Positions 11,637 to 12,318 of a stretch of DNA of 12,318 nt are shown here, in pieces (position 1 is the stretch's first letter; every line of letters begins with the position of its first letter). The DNA comes from JANXLO01 sp043762265. GTDB taxonomy: Bacteria > Armatimonadota > Chthonomonadetes > Chthonomonadales > Chthonomonadaceae. Position numbers and translations under genes: made by a program. The notes below the pieces were generated by a model. The model worked only from the letters and a program-made list of their open reading frames with translations. It had not been told where the DNA came from and ran no database searches. The stretch is taken from assembly GCA_043762265.1 (NCBI GenBank), contig JAYUMV010000461.1, positions 1 through 12,318 on the forward strand, written 5' to 3'.

Positions 11637-12318
11637 GGATGCGTTGCTTGAGCGCCGCAGACTCAATCGCCGCAAACACCATGGCAAGGCTCTTAATGTT
11701 GTCGTGGCATTCGCCCATGGGGGTGGCTCCGGTTTTGAGGGCGTTCAGGAAATCGCGCAGGGAGCCTGCGATACCGCCGGGCACGCCTTCGACGGCTTCG
11801 CCTGCATAGGAGTCGGTGATGGCGTGGAAGCCGGTGGCATCGCGGACGATGTCCGCTTCGATGGCGCTATGGCCGTTCCAGGTCGCGGTGCCCTGCGGCC
11901 CCACCGCCCGCCATTCGCCCTCCCAGGAGGTGTGGCGGCCTTCCGCGCACCAACTGCCGCGATAGGTGTAGCGCAGTCCGCCGCTCATTTCGTAGATCGC
12001 AGTCGCGCTGACATCGCCCCGGTACCAGCTCCACTCCGGATTGAACTCGTCGCAGTAGACCGCGACCGGATCGGCATCACACAGATACCGGGCGGCATCT
12101 ACGGTATGAATCGCCATGTCGAGCATCAGCGGACTCGACATCTCGTCCCGAAAGCCCCCGAAATGCGCGCCGATATAGAAGTCCGAGTTGAGAATGCCAA
12201 GCGCGCCGACATGGTCCGTGATGAGCTTCTTGTAGGCGTGTAGATGGGCATCGTAACGCCGACTCTGACTGACCATGTAGAGTTTGTTCGCCTTTTCGGA
12301 GGCGGCGACCATCTCGCG
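11623..12318 (-). CDS. Gfo/Idh/MocA-family oxidoreductase, C-terminal part (partial)
   Basis: The last 231 codons of a gene that continues beyond the right edge; the frame is open to base 12318. The piece starts in the helix REMVAASEKANKLYMVSQSRRYD, typical of the end of the Rossmann domain of this NAD(P)-dependent sugar dehydrogenase-like family. It continues with the substrate domain: MSSPLMLDMAIHTVDAARYL, in which D and H of the LDxxxHxxD motif are the likely catalytic or metal-contacting residues, then the beta-sheet strands SATAIYEMSGGLRYTYRGSW. It closes with FLNALKTGATPMGECHDNIKSL, the usual helix before the end. Substrate cannot be inferred. Its stop (TAG, 11625-11623) lies inside the 3' end of the PHP gene. 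Confidence 0.92.
   Translation of the reverse strand, partial: REMVAASEKANKLYMVSQSRRYDAHLHAYKKLITDHVGALGILNSDFYIGAHFGGFRDEMSSPLMLDMAIHTVDAARYLCDADPVAVYCDEFNPEWSWYRGDVSATAIYEMSGGLRYTYRGSWCAEGRHTSWEGEWRAVGPQGTATWNGHSAIEADIVRDATGFHAITDSYAGEAVEGVPGGIAGSLRDFLNALKTGATPMGECHDNIKSLAMVFAAIESAALKQRIPIEI

Overview
The window reads as a chromosomal segment of a free-living bacterium with fairly GC-rich core genes. Core gene order is tuf(end) - rpmG - tRNA-Trp - secE - nusG - rplK - (small membrane protein) - rplA. This is the common bacterial arrangement, with one unusual insertion and without rplJ/rplL following. An xisHI pair, an atpDC (beta/epsilon) two-gene unit split from the rest of the ATP synthase genes, and an Fe-S APS reductase next to an APS kinase fit a Terrabacteria-like lineage such as Armatimonadota, Chloroflexota or a cyanobacterial relative. 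That placement is a low-confidence inference from gene content alone.

Layout. 1-3557 (plus strand): translation and secretion genes, with several strong hairpins in the gaps, closed by a textbook terminator at 3522-3557. 3558-6368 (plus strand): an accessory island, visibly more A/T-rich than its flanks. It holds xisH-xisI with its own extended -10 promoter, a 59-bp MITE-like element with TAA target duplications, a membrane-anchored ankyrin-repeat protein, a VapB/VapC-type toxin-antitoxin pair, and, directly after the toxin, the decayed C-terminal end of a second xisI. 6369-8188 (minus strand): atpC and atpD, with a Rex-like operator upstream. 8425-9225 (minus): a class I SAM methyltransferase. 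9294-10715: divergent cysH (minus) and cysC (plus), driven by two overlapping divergent promoters. 10773-11636 (plus): a PHP-domain phosphoesterase overlapping tail to tail with a Gfo/Idh/MocA-type oxidoreductase (minus) that runs off the right edge.

How the parts relate. The left block is housekeeping: EF-Tu, L33, L11 and L1 for translation, SecE for protein export, NusG for transcription elongation. The cys pair belongs to assimilatory sulfate reduction: both proteins use APS, one reducing it to sulfite and the other phosphorylating it to PAPS, so a shared promoter region is a plausible branch-point control. The island looks like a site of repeated gain and loss of small modules. The best 'second look' items are the xisI remnant abutting vapC, the shared promoter architecture of the xisH and vapB modules, the MITE, the collagen-like tail on SecE, the membrane protein between rplK and rplA, and the Rex-like site and overlapping cys promoters. 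No gene-free stretch longer than 300 bases exists; the longest, 8189-8424, holds the atpD leader and the Rex-like site. No CRISPR array, rRNA gene or complete insertion sequence is seen.
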